Of a DNA stretch of 11,332 bases, positions 1-8,057 are shown in pieces (positions within the stretch are counted from its first letter, which is position 1; each line of letters starts with the position of its first letter). This DNA is from DATIXD01 sp035518875. GTDB taxonomy: Bacteria; Pseudomonadota; Gammaproteobacteria; Methylococcales; Methylococcaceae. The DNA lies in the NCBI GenBank assembly GCA_035518875.1, contig DATIXD010000010.1:1-11332 (forward strand), in the 5' to 3' direction. The translations under genes were made by a program, and so were the position numbers. The notes under the pieces were generated by a model, which was given only the letters and a program-made list of their open reading frames with translations, made no database searches and was not told the DNA's origin.

Positions 1-2129
1 AACTCGCGCATGACATTGGCCAGATGCGAGCGATCCTTGACCATCAGCGTGATGACATCGCTCGAAATCTCGCTGTCTTGGTTGGTAATCTGGACGTTCT
101 CGATATTCGCGCGCATCCTGGAAATGGCGGAGGCCACTTTGGCCAGGGTGCCTAGCTTGTTCAAGAGCTCCACGCGGACTTCCACCGAAAAATCCCCGCT
201 CACCTGCTTGTCCCACTCGACATCCAATCCGCTGAGCTGCTTTTTCCGAAGTTCGGCGACGTTCCTGCATTCATTCAAATGCACGACGATACCTTTGCCG
301 GGATTGAAAAAGCCAACGATGGGATCGCCCGGAATCGGCCGGCAGCATTTCGCCAAGCTCACGATCATGCCCTCCGAGCCCTTGATGATCAGTGGCGCGA
401 GGCTGGCCTTCTCGCCGATCTCCTGGCGTGCGCCGCCGGGCGCGATCTCTTCCTGCATGAGCAATCTGACGACCAGGAACGGCAGCCGGTTGCCGAGTCC
501 GATATCTTCCAGCATGGCGTCCAACGAAGGCGACTCCAGGGCCTTCAGCAATTCGTTCAGCCGCGCCTCGGTTATGTCCTCCAGCCGCATTCCGCGCGGG
601 TTGAGCTCCTTCTCCAGCAACCGCCGCCCGAGATTGATGGCCTCCTGTTTCTTGAAATTGCGCAGATATCCGCGGATCGCCGCACGCGCCTTGGCGGTCA
701 CGACGAAATTCAGCCACAAGGGGTTCGGCCTGGCCCAGGGCGCGGTGATGACCTCGACCGTCTGGCCGTTCTGCAGCACGGTCTGGAGCGGTGCGAGAAC
801 GCGGTCGACACGGGCGGACACACAGGCATTGCCGATATCGGTATGCACCGCGTAGGCGAAATCGACGATGGTCGCGCCGCCGGGCAATTTGATGATTTTG
901 CCCTTGGGCGTCAGGACATAAACCTCGTGGTGGAACAGATCGACCTTCAGATTATCCAGGAACTCCAGGGAATCGCCGGCGTCCTTCTGAATGTCCAGCA
1001 GGTCGCGCAGCCATTCGTGTGCGCGTGTTTGGGAACTCGCCGCCTGCTCGGTATCGGACTTGTAGAGCCAGTGTGCGGCGATGCCGCATTCGGCCATATG
1101 ATGCATAGCGCGGGTGCGAATCTGGATTTCCAGGGGCAGGCCGTAAGGCCCCACCAACACGGTATGGAGCGATTGATAGCCGTTGGCCTTGGGCACCGCG
1201 ATGTAATCCTTAAACCGGCCCGGCACCGGTTTGTACAGGTTATGCGCCACCCCCAAGGCACGGTAGCACTCGTCGACCTGATCGGTGATGATCCGGAAGG
1301 CATAGACATCGAACACCTCGCCGAAGGACAGCCGCTTGCTCAACATTTTCTGGTAGAGGCTGAACAGGTGTTTTTCCCGACCGATCACCTGACAGTTTTC
1401 CAATCCGGCTTCCCGCAACCGCTTGTTGATCGCGGCCTCGATGGTTGCCACCACTTCCTTGCGGTTGCCGCGCGCTTTCTTTACGGCCTGGCCCAATACC
1501 TCGTGCCGCACAGGATGGGACGCGGCGAAACCCAGATCCTCCAGCTCCAGTCGCATTTCGTTCATGCCCAGGCGACTGGCGATCGGCGCATAAATGTCCA
1601 GGGTTTCTCGGGCGATGCGACGGCGGCGGCTGGGCGCCATCACCCCCAGGGTGCGCATGTTGTGCAGGCGGTCGGCCAGCTTGACCATGATCACGCGCAA
1701 GTCCTTGACCATCGCCAGAACCATTTTTCGCACATTTTGAGCCTGCGCTTCCGCCCGTGATTTGCAGTCCAGCTGGGTCAGCTTGCTGACGCCATCGACC
1801 AATTCGGCGACTTCCTCGCCGAAGAGACGCGCCAATTGCTCCTTGCTGACGAAGGTGTCCTCGATGACATCGTGCAACAGGCCCGCCATGATACCCTTGG
1901 CGTCCATCCGCATGCCGGCGAGGATGATCGCCACCGACAGCGGGTGGCAGATGTAGGGCTCGCCGCTCATGCGGAACTGGCCCTCGTGGGCTTCGGCGCC
2001 CAATCGATAGGCGCGGCAAACCTCCTCGACCTGTGCAGGGTCCAGATATTCTGAGAGCATGGCGCACAAGCGCCGGATCAATTTGTCCTGGGGCAGTTCG
2101 GCCAGGTCTTGCGGCAGCGGCTCATGCAT
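1..2129 (-). CDS. spoT: Bifunctional (p)ppGpp synthetase/hydrolase SpoT (3' end cut by window edge)
   Basis: Makes and degrades the alarmone (p)ppGpp, setting the stringent response in the cytoplasm. The minus-strand frame is open for 709 codons from the ATG at 2129 to the window edge. The N-terminal HD hydrolase domain looks intact: H62, HD at 86-87 within HDVIEDT, and D153 in LADRLHNMRT. The synthetase domain has GREKHLFSLY (250-259), D274 in DVYAFRI, RFKDYIAVPKANGYQSLHT (305-323) and E334 in EIQIRT. The RFKD signature is that of bifunctional Rel/SpoT enzymes, not of RelA. A TGS domain follows (about 398-460), then a conserved-cysteine domain (CC at 595-596, C621) and the start of an ACT domain from about 648. 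E. coli SpoT is 702 aa, so only the last few residues should be missing. In-frame GTG codons lie directly upstream of the chosen ATG and the frame stays open further up, so the exact start is uncertain. It lies 108 bases behind rpoZ, the usual gammaproteobacterial pairing. Confidence 0.97.
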   Translation of the reverse strand, partial: MHEPLPQDLAELPQDKLIRRLCAMLSEYLDPAQVEEVCRAYRLGAEAHEGQFRMSGEPYICHPLSVAIILAGMRMDAKGIMAGLLHDVIEDTFVSKEQLARLFGEEVAELVDGVSKLTQLDCKSRAEAQAQNVRKMVLAMVKDLRVIMVKLADRLHNMRTLGVMAPSRRRRIARETLDIYAPIASRLGMNEMRLELEDLGFAASHPVRHEVLGQAVKKARGNRKEVVATIEAAINKRLREAGLENCQVIGREKHLFSLYQKMLSKRLSFGEVFDVYAFRIITDQVDECYRALGVAHNLYKPVPGRFKDYIAVPKANGYQSLHTVLVGPYGLPLEIQIRTRAMHHMAECGIAAHWLYKSDTEQAASSQTRAHEWLRDLLDIQKDAGDSLEFLDNLKVDLFHHEVYVLTPKGKIIKLPGGATIVDFAYAVHTDIGNACVSARVDRVLAPLQTVLQNGQTVEVITAPWARPNPLWLNFVVTAKARAAIRGYLRNFKKQEAINLGRRLLEKELNPRGMRLEDITEARLNELLKALESPSLDAMLEDIGLGNRLPFLVVRLLMQEEIAPGGARQEIGEKASLAPLIIKGSEGMIVSLAKCCRPIPGDPIVGFFNPGKGIVVHLNECRNVAELRKKQLSGLDVEWDKQVSGDFSVEVRVELLNKLGTLAKVASAISRMRANIENVQITNQDSEISSDVITLMVKDRSHLANVMRE

Positions 2130-2237
2130 CACCACACAGCCCGCCCTCGCCGGCCCGGAAGCGTGGGCGTCCGGGCATTGGAACCCGTCACCTTGTGCGC
2201 GGTCCTCCGTCACGTCTAGCGCCCTGTAAGATGCGGC

Positions 2238-2528
2238 TCATTCCAGATCGTCATCATCCAGGCTCGCCAAATCATCGTCCCGCAGCTTGAATGCGGGGCG
2301 TTCGACCTGATAACGATCGTGTTTGGGGGCTTCCTTCAGGTATTCCCGCGTCACCAGCTCGGCCGCGATTTCCCGCAACGCCAGCACGGTTGGCTTATCG
2401 TTCCCCCAGGGCAGTTTGGCGTCGTCCGGATGCCGACTCAATTGGCGGGCACGCTTGGCCCCGAGCAGCACCAGCTGAAACCGATTATCGACCTTATCCA
2501 GACAATCTTCGACCGTCACTCTTGCCAT
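2238..2528 (-). CDS. rpoZ: DNA-directed RNA polymerase omega subunit
   Basis: Small subunit of RNA polymerase that helps fold and assemble beta' and, in proteobacteria, contributes to a (p)ppGpp binding site. The 96-aa product starts MARVTVEDCLDKVDNRFQLV and keeps the family core: NRF, the AKRARQL helix and NDKPTVLALREIA. The length is close to E. coli omega (91 aa). The C-terminus is an acidic tail rich in D and E (DDDLASLDDDDLE). The start is supported by a GAGG ribosome-binding site about 10 bases upstream. It is followed by spoT, a pairing that links polymerase and alarmone metabolism in many gammaproteobacteria. Upstream, where gmk often sits, there is instead pgk behind a terminator, so rpoZ probably has its own promoter in the AT-rich leader at 2529-2640. 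Confidence 0.97.
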   Translation of the reverse strand: MARVTVEDCLDKVDNRFQLVLLGAKRARQLSRHPDDAKLPWGNDKPTVLALREIAAELVTREYLKEAPKHDRYQVERPAFKLRDDDLASLDDDDLE

Positions 2529-2640
2529 ATCGAATTAACCTCATTCAAGAAATTACTGAAAAACATACAATAAGACTACCAGTTCAAGGCTTTTTATCCT
2601 TAAAACCGCCTTCTGTACAGAACGCCATCGCCTTTCGATC

Positions 2641-2684
2641 AAATGCAAAACGCGAAGGAAGGCGTCGAGTCGCCCTCCTTCGCG
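2641..2684 (-). terminator. Intrinsic terminator downstream of pgk
   Basis: Read on the minus strand, a 14-bp stem (2684-2671 pairing with 2664-2651, one G-U wobble) closes a 6-base loop (2665-2670). The T-rich tract TTTTGCATTT follows directly. It lies 25 bases past the pgk stop and before the rpoZ leader, so it should end the redoxin-pgk transcript. This is seen directly in the sequence. Confidence 0.9.
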
Positions 2685-2708
2685 TCTTCGAAGCCGCCCG
2701 AACCGGCG

Positions 2709-3890
2709 TTATGTCTTGGCGCGATCTTCCAGAATCGCCACGGCGGGCAACACCTTGCCTTCAAGATATTCCAGGAAAGCACCGCCGGCGGTGGAGATGT
2801 AAGACACCTGATCGTAGATGCCGTACTTCTGGATCGCGGCGATGGTGTCACCGCCGCCGGCCAGGGTGAAGGCCTGGGTCTTCGCGATGGCCTCTGCGAT
2901 CTTTCTGGTGCCTTCGCCGAACTGGTCAAACTCGAACACGCCCACCGGGCCGTTCCATACCACGGTGCCGGCCTTCATGATGATCTCTGCAAGCTCCTGG
3001 GCGGACTTTGGGCCGATGTCGAAGATCATGTCGTCGTCGTCCACCGCGTCGGCATTTTTCAGTACGGCAGGCTCGCTCGCATCGAACCGTTTGCCGATCA
3101 CCACGTCGACGGCGATCGGGATGGTCGCCCCGCGCGCGGTCATCTTCTGTATGAGCGCCTTTGCAGTGGGAACCAGATCGTCTTCGCACAGGGACTTGCC
3201 GACGTTCTTCCCGGTCGCTTTCAGGAAGGTGTTGGCGATGCCGCCGCCGACCACGAGTTGGTCGACCTTCTCAGACAGTGATTCGAGCACGGTCAGCTTG
3301 GTCGAAACCTTGGAGCCGCCGACAATGGCGACTAAGGGACGGGCGGGGTTGGCCAGGGCCTTGCCCAAGGCATCCAACTCCTCGGTCAACAAAATCCCCG
3401 CGCAGGCTATAGGGGCATACTTGGCCACCCCGTGGGTAGACGCTTCGGCGCGATGCGCGGTGCCGAAGGCGTCCATCACGAACACGTCGCACAGCGCCGC
3501 ATATTTCTTTGCGGTCTCGTCGACGTTCTTCTTCTCGCCCTTGTTGAAGCGGCAGTTCTCCAAAACCACCAACTCGCCCTCGGTCACATCGAAGCCGCCA
3601 TCCACCCAATCCTTGATCAGGCGCACCGGCTTGCCCAGACGGGCCGCGATGTTGTCGGCGACCGGTTTCAGGGAGTTCTCCTCGGACCATTCGCCCTCGG
3701 TGGGGCGTCCCAGATGCGAGGTGACCATGACGCGGGCTCCGGCCTTCAGGCAGTGCTCGATGGTGGCCATCGAAGCGGTGATGCGGGCGTCGGAAGTCAC
3801 CTTGCCGTCCTTGACGGGCACGTTGAGGTCGGCGCGGATCAGCACGCGCTCGCCTTTGAGACCCAGGTCGATCATACGTTTGAAAGACAT
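2709..3890 (-). CDS. pgk: Phosphoglycerate kinase
   Basis: Transfers phosphate between 1,3-bisphosphoglycerate and ADP in glycolysis, and in the reverse direction in gluconeogenesis or CO2 fixation; cytoplasmic. The 393-aa product matches the full family length. Substrate-binding elements are RADLNVPVKDGK (19-30), TSHLGRPTEG (57-66) and FGTAHRAEASTHG. The nucleotide side shows GGSKVSTK, WNGPVGVFEF and GGGDT (345-349), and the chain ends KVLPAVAILEDRAKT. Two ATGs occur in tandem (3893 and 3890). The AAGGAGG site is 2 bases from the first and 5 from the second, and E. coli Pgk begins MS, so the second is preferred. It lies 19 bases after the redoxin gene and is probably cotranscribed with it. 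A strong terminator follows. In many proteobacteria pgk sits with gap or fba, so this location is somewhat unusual. Confidence 0.97.
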   Translation of the reverse strand: MSFKRMIDLGLKGERVLIRADLNVPVKDGKVTSDARITASMATIEHCLKAGARVMVTSHLGRPTEGEWSEENSLKPVADNIAARLGKPVRLIKDWVDGGFDVTEGELVVLENCRFNKGEKKNVDETAKKYAALCDVFVMDAFGTAHRAEASTHGVAKYAPIACAGILLTEELDALGKALANPARPLVAIVGGSKVSTKLTVLESLSEKVDQLVVGGGIANTFLKATGKNVGKSLCEDDLVPTAKALIQKMTARGATIPIAVDVVIGKRFDASEPAVLKNADAVDDDDMIFDIGPKSAQELAEIIMKAGTVVWNGPVGVFEFDQFGEGTRKIAEAIAKTQAFTLAGGGDTIAAIQKYGIYDQVSYISTAGGAFLEYLEGKVLPAVAILEDRAKT

Positions 3891-3909
3891 CATGCCCTCC
3901 TTCTTTTCG

Positions 3910-4479
3910 TTATTGATGAATACATTCGGCGCGCCACTTGATCGAGCAGCCCATGCTGGGTATCTGCTCCCTCGGGCCCTCGCCGGTCAGGGCGATCTGT
4001 TTCATGGCCTCGAACAGCTCGCGCCTCGCGTCGGGGGGCGCGGTTTCTTTGCGGCTGGCGTCGAGACGCCCCCGGTATTGCAGTTCGAGATTGCGGTTGT
4101 AGCCGAAAAAATCGGGCGTGCAGACCGCGCCGTAGGCTTTCGCCACGACCTGGGTCTCATCGTAGAGATAGGGAAACGGAAAGCCGAATTCTTTCGCCAC
4201 GAGCTTCATGTTCTCGAACGAGTCCTCGGGATACTCGGTGGGATCGTTGGACATGATGGCGACGGCGTTGACGCCGTACTGCCGTAAATCGAGGGCATCG
4301 CGAACGATGCGCTCCCGCACCGCCTTGACATAAGGGCAATGGTTGCAAATGAACATGAGCAGGAGGCCGTTCTCGCCGCGACACTTTTCCAGCGTCCAGA
4401 CCTGCCCGTCAACGCCCGGCAAGGAAAAATCGACAGCTTTCACACCAAAGTCGCAAACCGGGGTTTCTGTGCGCACCAT
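3910..4479 (-). CDS. Thioredoxin-fold (AhpC/TSA-like redoxin) family protein
   Basis: A 189-aa protein of the thioredoxin/peroxiredoxin superfamily, probably a cytoplasmic thiol-disulfide or peroxide-handling enzyme; the substrate is unknown. It has a redoxin N-terminal strand (VDFSLPGVDGQVWTL, 16-30). The redox motif is CNHCPYV with C45 and C48, the CxxC position of thioredoxins. AVCTPDFFGYN (119-129) supplies the cis-proline loop (P122) with a further cysteine, C120. Two more cysteines near the C-terminus (C178 in SMGCSIKW and C186) could take part in resolution; that is inference. No signal peptide is visible. The start has an AAGGTG ribosome-binding site 7 bases upstream. It heads a probable two-gene unit with pgk. 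The family is recognised from the CNHCPYVK and SMGCSIKW signatures, but no experimentally characterised member is known to me. Confidence 0.88.
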   Translation of the reverse strand: MVRTETPVCDFGVKAVDFSLPGVDGQVWTLEKCRGENGLLLMFICNHCPYVKAVRERIVRDALDLRQYGVNAVAIMSNDPTEYPEDSFENMKLVAKEFGFPFPYLYDETQVVAKAYGAVCTPDFFGYNRNLELQYRGRLDASRKETAPPDARRELFEAMKQIALTGEGPREQIPSMGCSIKWRAECIHQ

Positions 4480-4509
4480 AAGTCGACACCTTGTTGAAAA
4501 GCTCGAAAA

Positions 4510-4540
4510 ATCATACCAGAGAAATACCTGACAGTCTCAA
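4510..4540 (-). promoter_or_regulatory. Candidate sigma70 promoter for the redoxin-pgk unit
   Basis: On the minus strand, TTGAGA (4540-4535) stands 19 bases before TATGAT (4515-4510). The -10 box is preceded by TGG, giving an extended -10 (TGnTATGAT), which can offset the long spacer. The distance to the redoxin start at 4479 is plausible, with a leader of about 25 bases. The 95-base gap between ubiB and the redoxin gene holds no convincing terminator, so read-through from ubiB is also possible. Pattern-based only. Confidence 0.45.
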
Positions 4541-4574
4541 CGAGCGCAGCTCCAACGGAACGATCGCGCCGTCT

Positions 4575-6218
4575 TCAACGCCAGGAGCCGACCAGAAGCG
4601 CCGCGCCTATTCCGCCCAGAATCCAGATCAAGTGCGGCGCATTGACGGCCATTGTGGTCTGACCGTCCAGGCCCAGCAACAGGGACGCGCTGATCGTCAG
4701 CGCCCCGCCGGCGATGCCGCCCACCGTCCGTCGCTGATTGCGCCGCATCTCCCGGCGTATTTTTTCGAACTCACTGGACTCCAATGACAATGCCAGCTTG
4801 CCGCTGACCGCCCGATGCAGCGCCTCGTGCACCATTCCCGGCATTTCCGGCCACTGCTGCGCCCATTCCGGAAGATGCCCGCGCACCCTGTGGTAAACCG
4901 CCTGCGGCCCCACCTGCCCCTTGAACCATCTTTCCAGAAACGGTTTGGCCGTTTGCCAAAGATCGAGATCGGGATAGAGATCGCGCCCCAACCCTTCGAT
5001 GTTCAGCAGGGTCTTCTGCAGCAGCACCAACTGCGGCTGGACCTCCATGTTGAAGCGGCGGGCAACCTGAAATAGCCGCAACAGCAAATGGCCATAGGAG
5101 ATTTCCTTCAGCGGCTTTTCGAAGATCGGTTCGCAAACGCTGCGAACGGCCGATTCGAACTCCTCGATGCGCGTGTCCGCAGGCACCCAGCCGGACTCGA
5201 CGTGCATTTCCGCCACCCGCCGGTAATCGCGCTTGAAGAAAGCGAGCAGGTTCTCGGCGACGTAATGCTGATCGGCCCGAGAAATGCTGCCGACGATACC
5301 GAAATCCACCGCGATGTACTTCGCCGCCGGCGCGACGAATATATTGCCCGGATGCATGTCGGCGTGAAAGAAATTATCGCGAAACACCTGGGTGAAGAAG
5401 ATTTCCACACCGCGCTCGGCCAGGAGTTTCAGGTCGATTCCCTCGCGCTTGAGTCGCGCGACGTCGCCTACCGGAATGCCGTGGATGCGCTCCATCACCA
5501 TGATGTTCCGGCGCGTATATTCCCAATACACCTTGGGGATGTAGAGCATCTCGGAGTTCTCGAAGCGACGCCGGATTTCCGAGGCATTGGAAGCCTCTCG
5601 CACCAGATCGAGCTCATCGATGATGGTTTTCTCGAACTCCACAACCACCTCGACCGGACGCAAGCGGCGCGCATCCGGCCAGAAACGCTGGGCCAGCTTT
5701 GCCAACTCGTACAGCAGGGCGATGTCCGAGCGGATGCGCCGCTCGACGCCGGGACGCAGCACTTTCACCACGACGGCTTCGCCGTCCTTGAGCCGTGCAT
5801 TATGCACCTGGGCAACGGAAGCCGAAGCCAGCGGGTTCTCGTCGAACTCGCGAAAGACTTCCAGCACCGATTCGTTGAGCGCCTTCTCGACGATCCTGCG
5901 CGCCTCTGACCCGGGAAAGGGCGGCACCCGATCCTGCAGTTTGACCAGCTCTTCGGCCACGTCCTCGGGCAGTAGGTCGCGTCGGGTAGAAAGCGTCTGT
6001 CCGAATTTGACGAAGATGGGCCCCAAATCTTCCAGCGCCTGGCGGATACGCAGGCCGCGCGGAGCATGCTTGGCGCGCATCCAGTAGCCCGGCGTTAAGG
6101 CGGCGAGAAAGCGCACCGGCCGAAACAAATGGGTGGCCAGAATGAGATCGTCAAGGCCGTGATAGACCAGCACCCATTGAATATACAACAGGCGCCGGAC
6201 GAGTTGGGGTCGGATCAC
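4575..6218 (-). CDS. ubiB: Ubiquinone biosynthesis atypical kinase/ATPase UbiB
   Basis: Membrane-bound member of the ABC1/COQ8/ADCK family needed for ubiquinone synthesis, thought to act as an ATPase that helps extract or present lipid intermediates. The product is 547 aa; E. coli UbiB is 546. Family marks: the KxGQ motif KFGQTLSTRRDLLP (71-84), the alanine-rich nucleotide loop ASASVAQVH (131-139), the VVVKVLRPG lysine strand (K152), HADMHPGN (285-292) and DFGIVG (305-310). Two hydrophobic C-terminal segments (from about 498 to the end) form the expected membrane hairpin. The start is GTG, one base after the ubiJ stop (TGAaGTG), with AAAGGA about 9 bases upstream, so translation is probably coupled to ubiJ. 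It is the last gene of the hslV-to-ubiB run. Confidence 0.96.
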   Translation of the reverse strand: MIRPQLVRRLLYIQWVLVYHGLDDLILATHLFRPVRFLAALTPGYWMRAKHAPRGLRIRQALEDLGPIFVKFGQTLSTRRDLLPEDVAEELVKLQDRVPPFPGSEARRIVEKALNESVLEVFREFDENPLASASVAQVHNARLKDGEAVVVKVLRPGVERRIRSDIALLYELAKLAQRFWPDARRLRPVEVVVEFEKTIIDELDLVREASNASEIRRRFENSEMLYIPKVYWEYTRRNIMVMERIHGIPVGDVARLKREGIDLKLLAERGVEIFFTQVFRDNFFHADMHPGNIFVAPAAKYIAVDFGIVGSISRADQHYVAENLLAFFKRDYRRVAEMHVESGWVPADTRIEEFESAVRSVCEPIFEKPLKEISYGHLLLRLFQVARRFNMEVQPQLVLLQKTLLNIEGLGRDLYPDLDLWQTAKPFLERWFKGQVGPQAVYHRVRGHLPEWAQQWPEMPGMVHEALHRAVSGKLALSLESSEFEKIRREMRRNQRRTVGGIAGGALTISASLLLGLDGQTTMAVNAPHLIWILGGIGAALLVGSWR

Positions 6219-6219
6219 T

Positions 6220-6891
6220 TCACGCGGTCCTTTCGGGATGATTAGCCCGGTCTTCGGGAGAAGATGCGCCCAGTGCGACCTTCAACCGATCGATGCGCGC
6301 CTCCAGCCGATCATAGTCAGCGCGCAGCGCATCGACTTCCCGGTAAAAAATGTCGGCCTCGGCGGATGCAGGGAGCTCGCGGCTTTCTTCCTGCAGATAT
6401 TCGCCGATGTCCAGGCGCAAGTTTTCCAAAACTTGCTGGCGCCAGGCATGGCCGGAACGCAGCAGTCCGACCACTCGGTCAGCCAGCGTCTGGCCGGTGT
6501 AACGAGCGAGCTGCGCCTCCCAATCGATTTCGAGCTTCTCGAACAAGGACTGGAAGCGCCGCGCGGTTTCCACGTCACCTTCGATCTTGATTTCACCGGC
6601 AAACAGGGCGCGCCGCGGCGATTCACTCAGGCCCATCCGGGCGAAAGCCAAGGGCGAGCCCGACAGAATAGCATCCGGCTCTCCGGCGATTCGCTCCAGA
6701 AGCTGCACGCCACGTCGGGTTGGGCAGAGATAGATGTGGTAATCGAAAGGCGTCACCCGCAGGGCGATCACCTTGCCGGCCAGCGGCTCGAGATATGCGG
6801 GACTGTTCGGATCGAGGGCCAGGAAGCGCTCGAGGGCCTCTTCCAGAACGCCTGTGAAAAAACCGGGAAGCAGCGTGATCGCGCCGGCCAT
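6220..6891 (-). CDS. ubiJ: Ubiquinone biosynthesis accessory factor UbiJ (SCP2 domain)
   Basis: Lipid-binding accessory factor that, with UbiK, holds ubiquinone intermediates for the soluble Ubi enzyme complex. The 223-aa product has an SCP2-like N-terminal domain (about 12-115) with the hydrophobic start LLPGFFTGVLEEALERFL and the strand IKIEGDVETARRFQSLF. An amphipathic middle follows, then a C-terminal coiled-coil-like helix (about 182-208, YREVDALRADYDRLEARIDRL), the part expected to contact UbiK. The position between ubiE and ubiB is the conserved enterobacterial order and makes the call firm. The ATG lies 3 bases after the ubiE stop without a strong ribosome-binding site, so translational coupling is likely. 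In E. coli the small RNA EsrE arises from the 3' part of ubiJ; I see no specific sign of an equivalent here. Confidence 0.93.
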   Translation of the reverse strand: MAGAITLLPGFFTGVLEEALERFLALDPNSPAYLEPLAGKVIALRVTPFDYHIYLCPTRRGVQLLERIAGEPDAILSGSPLAFARMGLSESPRRALFAGEIKIEGDVETARRFQSLFEKLEIDWEAQLARYTGQTLADRVVGLLRSGHAWRQQVLENLRLDIGEYLQEESRELPASAEADIFYREVDALRADYDRLEARIDRLKVALGASSPEDRANHPERTA

Positions 6892-6894
6892 GCG

Positions 6895-7641
6895 CTAAAA
6901 CTTGTAGCCCCGGTGCACGGCGACGACGCCATGGGTGAGATTGAAATACTCGCAGCGCTCGAAGCCGGCTTCCTGCATCATCTGCTTGAGCTTTTCCTGG
7001 TTGGGATGCATGCGAATGGATTCCGCCAAATAGCGGTAGCTATCGGCATCGTTGGCGATGAGCTTGCCCAGCAGGGGCAACAGCTTGAACGAGTAAAGAT
7101 CATAGGTTTTCTTGAATAGCTCGCCCTGCACCTCGGAAAACTCCAGGATGATGGCCCTTCCACCCGGCCTGAGCACCCGGTGAATCGAGCGCAGGGCTTC
7201 GTCCTTGTGGGTCACGTTGCGCAGGCCGAAGGCGATGCACACGCAATCGAACTGATTGTCCCGGAACGGCAGTTTTTCGGCGTCGATCTGGGCGTAAGAC
7301 ACATTGCCGGTCGCGCCTTCGTCGATCAGCCTGTCGCGCCCGCGCCTGAGCATCGCCGCGTTGATGTCGGACAGCACCACCCGGCCCGCTGCCCCGACCC
7401 GCTTTTGATAGAGCGAGGTCATGTCGCCGGTACCGCCCGCCAAGTCCAGCACCGTCTCGCCGTAACGCACATGACTCAACTGGATGGCGATGCGCTTCCA
7501 GATCCGGTGGATGCCCATCGACATGAGGTCGTTCATCAGATCGTACTTGTTGGCGACGGAGTCGAACACCTCCCTGACCAGTTTGGCCTTCTCGCCCGTG
7601 GGTACTTCCTTGAAGCCGAAATGGGTTCTGTCTTGGGTCAT
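6895..7641 (-). CDS. ubiE: Ubiquinone/menaquinone C-methyltransferase UbiE
   Basis: SAM-dependent C-methyltransferase of quinone biosynthesis. It methylates 2-polyprenyl-6-methoxy-1,4-benzoquinol, and demethylmenaquinol where menaquinone is made. The 248-aa product aligns over its whole length with E. coli UbiE (251 aa). It shows the class I fold marks: VLDLAGGTGD (64-73) for SAM, acidic D92 in VVLSDIN, FGLRNVTHKDEALRS (138-152), RVLRPGGRAIILEFS (155-169), NDADSYRYLAESIRMHP (197-213) and the terminal GVVAVHRGYKF. The ribosome-binding site is weak. It follows the DUF971 gene after 52 bases and touches ubiJ, so it likely shares the hslVU-DUF971 transcript. Confidence 0.97.
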   Translation of the reverse strand: MTQDRTHFGFKEVPTGEKAKLVREVFDSVANKYDLMNDLMSMGIHRIWKRIAIQLSHVRYGETVLDLAGGTGDMTSLYQKRVGAAGRVVLSDINAAMLRRGRDRLIDEGATGNVSYAQIDAEKLPFRDNQFDCVCIAFGLRNVTHKDEALRSIHRVLRPGGRAIILEFSEVQGELFKKTYDLYSFKLLPLLGKLIANDADSYRYLAESIRMHPNQEKLKQMMQEAGFERCEYFNLTHGVVAVHRGYKF

Positions 7642-7693
7642 GTCTAACGCTCGATGGGTTGCGGACGCGGGATAAGGATTTCGCCATTGACGA

Positions 7694-8053
7694 TCAGGAC
7701 TTGCGTTCGTATCCCGCCTCCTTCAACCGCCGCAGATATTCGCCCCATAGCGCCTTTTGATGAAGGCCGAGATTGTACAGCATCTCGAAGGTGTAAATGC
7801 CGCTGTCGTGGCCGTCGCTGAACGTGGGACAGATGGCGTAGTTTCCGACCGGACGGATCGCCGTAATGCTCACATCCTCCTTACCCGTCTGCAGCACTTC
7901 CTGACCGGGACCATGCCCTCTGACTTCGGCGGAAGGCGAGTAAACGCGCAGATATTCGCAGGTCAGTTCGAAGCGTGCGCCGTCTTCGAAGCTCACTTCG
8001 AGCATCCGCGATTTCTGGTGCAATTTGATTTCGGTGGGCGTCGGCGTGGTCAT
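7694..8053 (-). CDS. DUF971 (GBBH-like N-terminal domain) protein
   Basis: A 119-aa single-domain protein of the DUF971 family, related to the N-terminal domain of gamma-butyrobetaine hydroxylase-like proteins. Its function is unproven. Family signatures are LTCEYLRVYSPSAEVRGHGPG (30-50) and PVGNYAICPTFSDGHDSGIYTFEMLYNL (68-95), ending in a charged helix LWGEYLRRLKEAGY. The CxY and GHDSG parts contain the H, C and D residues usually conserved. No signal peptide or membrane segment is visible. It starts 4 bases after the hslU stop and lies before ubiE. This hslVU-DUF971-ubiE neighbourhood recurs in gamma- and betaproteobacteria, hinting at a role linked to one of those two processes (inference). 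Confidence 0.9.
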   Translation of the reverse strand: MTTPTPTEIKLHQKSRMLEVSFEDGARFELTCEYLRVYSPSAEVRGHGPGQEVLQTGKEDVSITAIRPVGNYAICPTFSDGHDSGIYTFEMLYNLGLHQKALWGEYLRRLKEAGYERKS

Positions 8054-8057
8054 GGCG

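Noticed and set aside
279..1760. Long plus-strand frame of 493 codons opposite spoT
   Set aside because: It is antisense to an unambiguous SpoT with all catalytic motifs. The frame has no recognisable domain and arises from GC-rich codon bias on the other strand.
2818..4287. Long plus-strand frame of 489 codons opposite pgk and the redoxin gene
   Set aside because: It runs across two real genes and their junction, with serine- and arginine-rich low-quality composition; a shadow.
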